Source: an uncultured Mucispirillum sp. | GTDB taxonomy: Bacteria; Chrysiogenota; Deferribacteres; Deferribacterales; Mucispirillaceae | Direction of reading: 5' to 3' | Assembly: GCA_945947845.1 (NCBI GenBank) | Contig: CAMEZN010000006.1 | Span: forward strand, 1 to 15,498 | Length of the DNA: 15,498 nucleotides | Part shown: positions 14,378-15,498 of the stretch, piece by piece | Position numbering within the stretch: position 1 is the first letter of the stretch | How the letters are laid out: each line of letters begins with the position of its first letter | Made by a program: the position numbers and the translations under genes | The notes under the pieces: model-generated | Databases searched by the model: none | What the model saw: only the letters and a program-made list of their open reading frames with translations | What the model was told of the DNA's origin: nothing

Positions 14378-15498
14378 ATGAGCAAAAAGATATTATTTGT
14401 TGTAGTTGTAGTCCTGACCTCAATGATACTTTCATGTTCCAGCTCATCAGTTGGTAAAAGTAAGTTCTCACCTTATTATTTTTATACAGATACAAATAAA
14501 TATTTATTTGAAATAAGCCGTTATGAATTAAGCAAGTTTATAACTTTTGATAAACTGGCATATAATGGCTCTTTTATAGATGATAGAAAAATGACTAAGG
14601 AAGATTTAGAAAATATAAAAGATAACAGAAATATAAGTGCCATTCCATCAATAGTTGTGCCTCAAGTTGGTTTTACAACAGAAAGCCTTAATATGAGGCT
14701 TTATCCAACACACCATACTATACACAGAGGTAATAAAAAATTTGATTCTAACCAGTATACAAGAATAAGTGCATTTGCACCTGTATTTATCCTGCATACA
14801 TCAAAAGACCGGGAATTCTATTATATAATGACAGAATTTATGAGAGGCTGGGTGCCTGTAACACAAGTTAAAATATATTCTCAGGTAGCTTTTTCAGGTA
14901 TACAGCAAATGCCGTTTATAAGAGTGCTCAAAGATAATGTGAGTATAGGAAATGTAAAATACGGCATAGGTGATAAAGTGCCGCTTTTATCTCAGGATAA
15001 TAATACAGTAGTAGTTTTGACACCTATGGGCAGCTATACAACAGCATTAAAAGACGGTTCATTTGTAATAGGAAATGCTGTATATGATGAAAAATTAATG
15101 AAATCAATGGCAGAAAGCCTTTTAGATAACCCGTATGACTGGGGCGGTAAAGAAGGTTATAGAGATTGTTCTGCTTATGTGAGAGATTTATGGCGGGTTT
15201 TTGGGGCAGATATACCAAGAAGTTCAGGTTTACAGAAACTTGTAGGAAAGAAATTGATAGATAAGCCAAAAAATGAAGAAGAATTCTATGCAGTGCTCCG
15301 CAATGCAAAGCCTTTTAGAACTTTAATCTTCTTTAAAGGCCATGTAATAATGTATGGCGGTATGGAAAATGGCGATTACATTATCTACCATGCTGTAAAC
15401 ACACTGTTAAATGATAACGGTAAAAAAGTAGAGATTGCAAAAGTAGCAAAAAATAAGCTTCATGAAGAACAGTTTGTAAATATATGGCAGCGGGTAAT
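14378..15498 (+). CDS. NlpC/P60 lipoprotein endopeptidase with SH3 domains (3' end missing)
   Basis: The frame is open from ATG 14378 to the window edge (373 complete codons, no stop). A lipoprotein signal peptide ends in the lipobox I-L-S-C (17-20), so the protein is lipid-anchored and faces the periplasm. An N-terminal helical region is followed by bacterial SH3-like domains (about 100-240, including M-R-L-Y-P and R-G-W-V-P-V). The NlpC/P60 domain starts near 245 with PYDWGG; its catalytic residues are C264 in RDCSAYV, H322 in KGHVIMYGG and H338 in YHAV. The layout resembles the Desulfovibrio gamma-D-glutamyl-L-diamino acid endopeptidase type (stabilising N-terminal domain, two SH3 domains, NlpC/P60), which trims murein peptides. 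GGAGG lies 5-6 bases before the ATG. Confidence 0.88.
   Translation, partial: MSKKILFVVVVVLTSMILSCSSSSVGKSKFSPYYFYTDTNKYLFEISRYELSKFITFDKLAYNGSFIDDRKMTKEDLENIKDNRNISAIPSIVVPQVGFTTESLNMRLYPTHHTIHRGNKKFDSNQYTRISAFAPVFILHTSKDREFYYIMTEFMRGWVPVTQVKIYSQVAFSGIQQMPFIRVLKDNVSIGNVKYGIGDKVPLLSQDNNTVVVLTPMGSYTTALKDGSFVIGNAVYDEKLMKSMAESLLDNPYDWGGKEGYRDCSAYVRDLWRVFGADIPRSSGLQKLVGKKLIDKPKNEEEFYAVLRNAKPFRTLIFFKGHVIMYGGMENGDYIIYHAVNTLLNDNGKKVEIAKVAKNKLHEEQFVNIWQRV

Noticed and set aside
15024..15308. 94-codon minus-strand ORF
   Set aside because: It is antisense to the NlpC/P60 domain, where the plus-strand frame has catalytic motifs. The same holds for minus-strand frames inside nhaB, zorA, tgt, secD and secF.
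1..15498. CRISPR arrays, tRNA, rRNA or insertion sequences
   Set aside because: No regularly spaced repeats, cloverleaf, rRNA signature or transposase was seen on either strand.

Overview
The window is chromosomal DNA from an AT-rich bacterium with a Gram-negative envelope. The envelope type is read from SecD/SecF/YajC, an NhaB antiporter, Sec signal peptides and a lipobox lipoprotein. The tgt-yajC-secD-secF order, the very low GC and the gene mix fit Deferribacterota, and a Mucispirillum-like gut organism is my best guess. That is inference, since no rRNA or other marker lies in the window.

Layout. At the left edge is the start of a minus-strand PaaI-type thioesterase gene (1-150). A divergent plus-strand cluster follows: a YycJ/WalJ-like metallo-beta-lactamase-fold hydrolase, a 95-residue membrane protein and the Na+/H+ antiporter NhaB, ending at a strong terminator. 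A suppressor-of-fused (SUFU) domain protein starts directly after that terminator. Positions 3883-7560 hold an accessory cassette: a MotA-like protein with a long cytoplasmic tail (ZorA), a MotB/OmpA-like protein (ZorB) and an HNH nuclease (ZorE). This is the gene content of a type II Zorya anti-phage system. Its zorB carries an in-frame TAA that removes the last third of the peptidoglycan-binding domain, so the system is probably disabled. Next is the housekeeping operon tgt-yajC-secD-secF (queuosine tRNA modification and Sec translocon accessories), with its own promoter and terminator. After it come a small secreted cysteine-containing orphan (+) and an MFS exporter (-).

A 670-base gene-free stretch (13466-14135) carries two pairs of DnaA-box-like sequences, each pair spaced 11 bp, the second pair being perfect TTATCCACA boxes. 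It is a candidate replication origin or a DnaA-controlled regulatory region. It is followed by a small DUF2007 gene and an NlpC/P60 lipoprotein peptidase that runs off the right edge.

The observations most worth following are the interrupted Zorya cassette with its different glutamine codon use and possible flanking inverted repeats, the DnaA-box region, and the 95-residue protein upstream of nhaB, which aligns without gaps to the NhaB N-terminus and looks like a detached copy of it.
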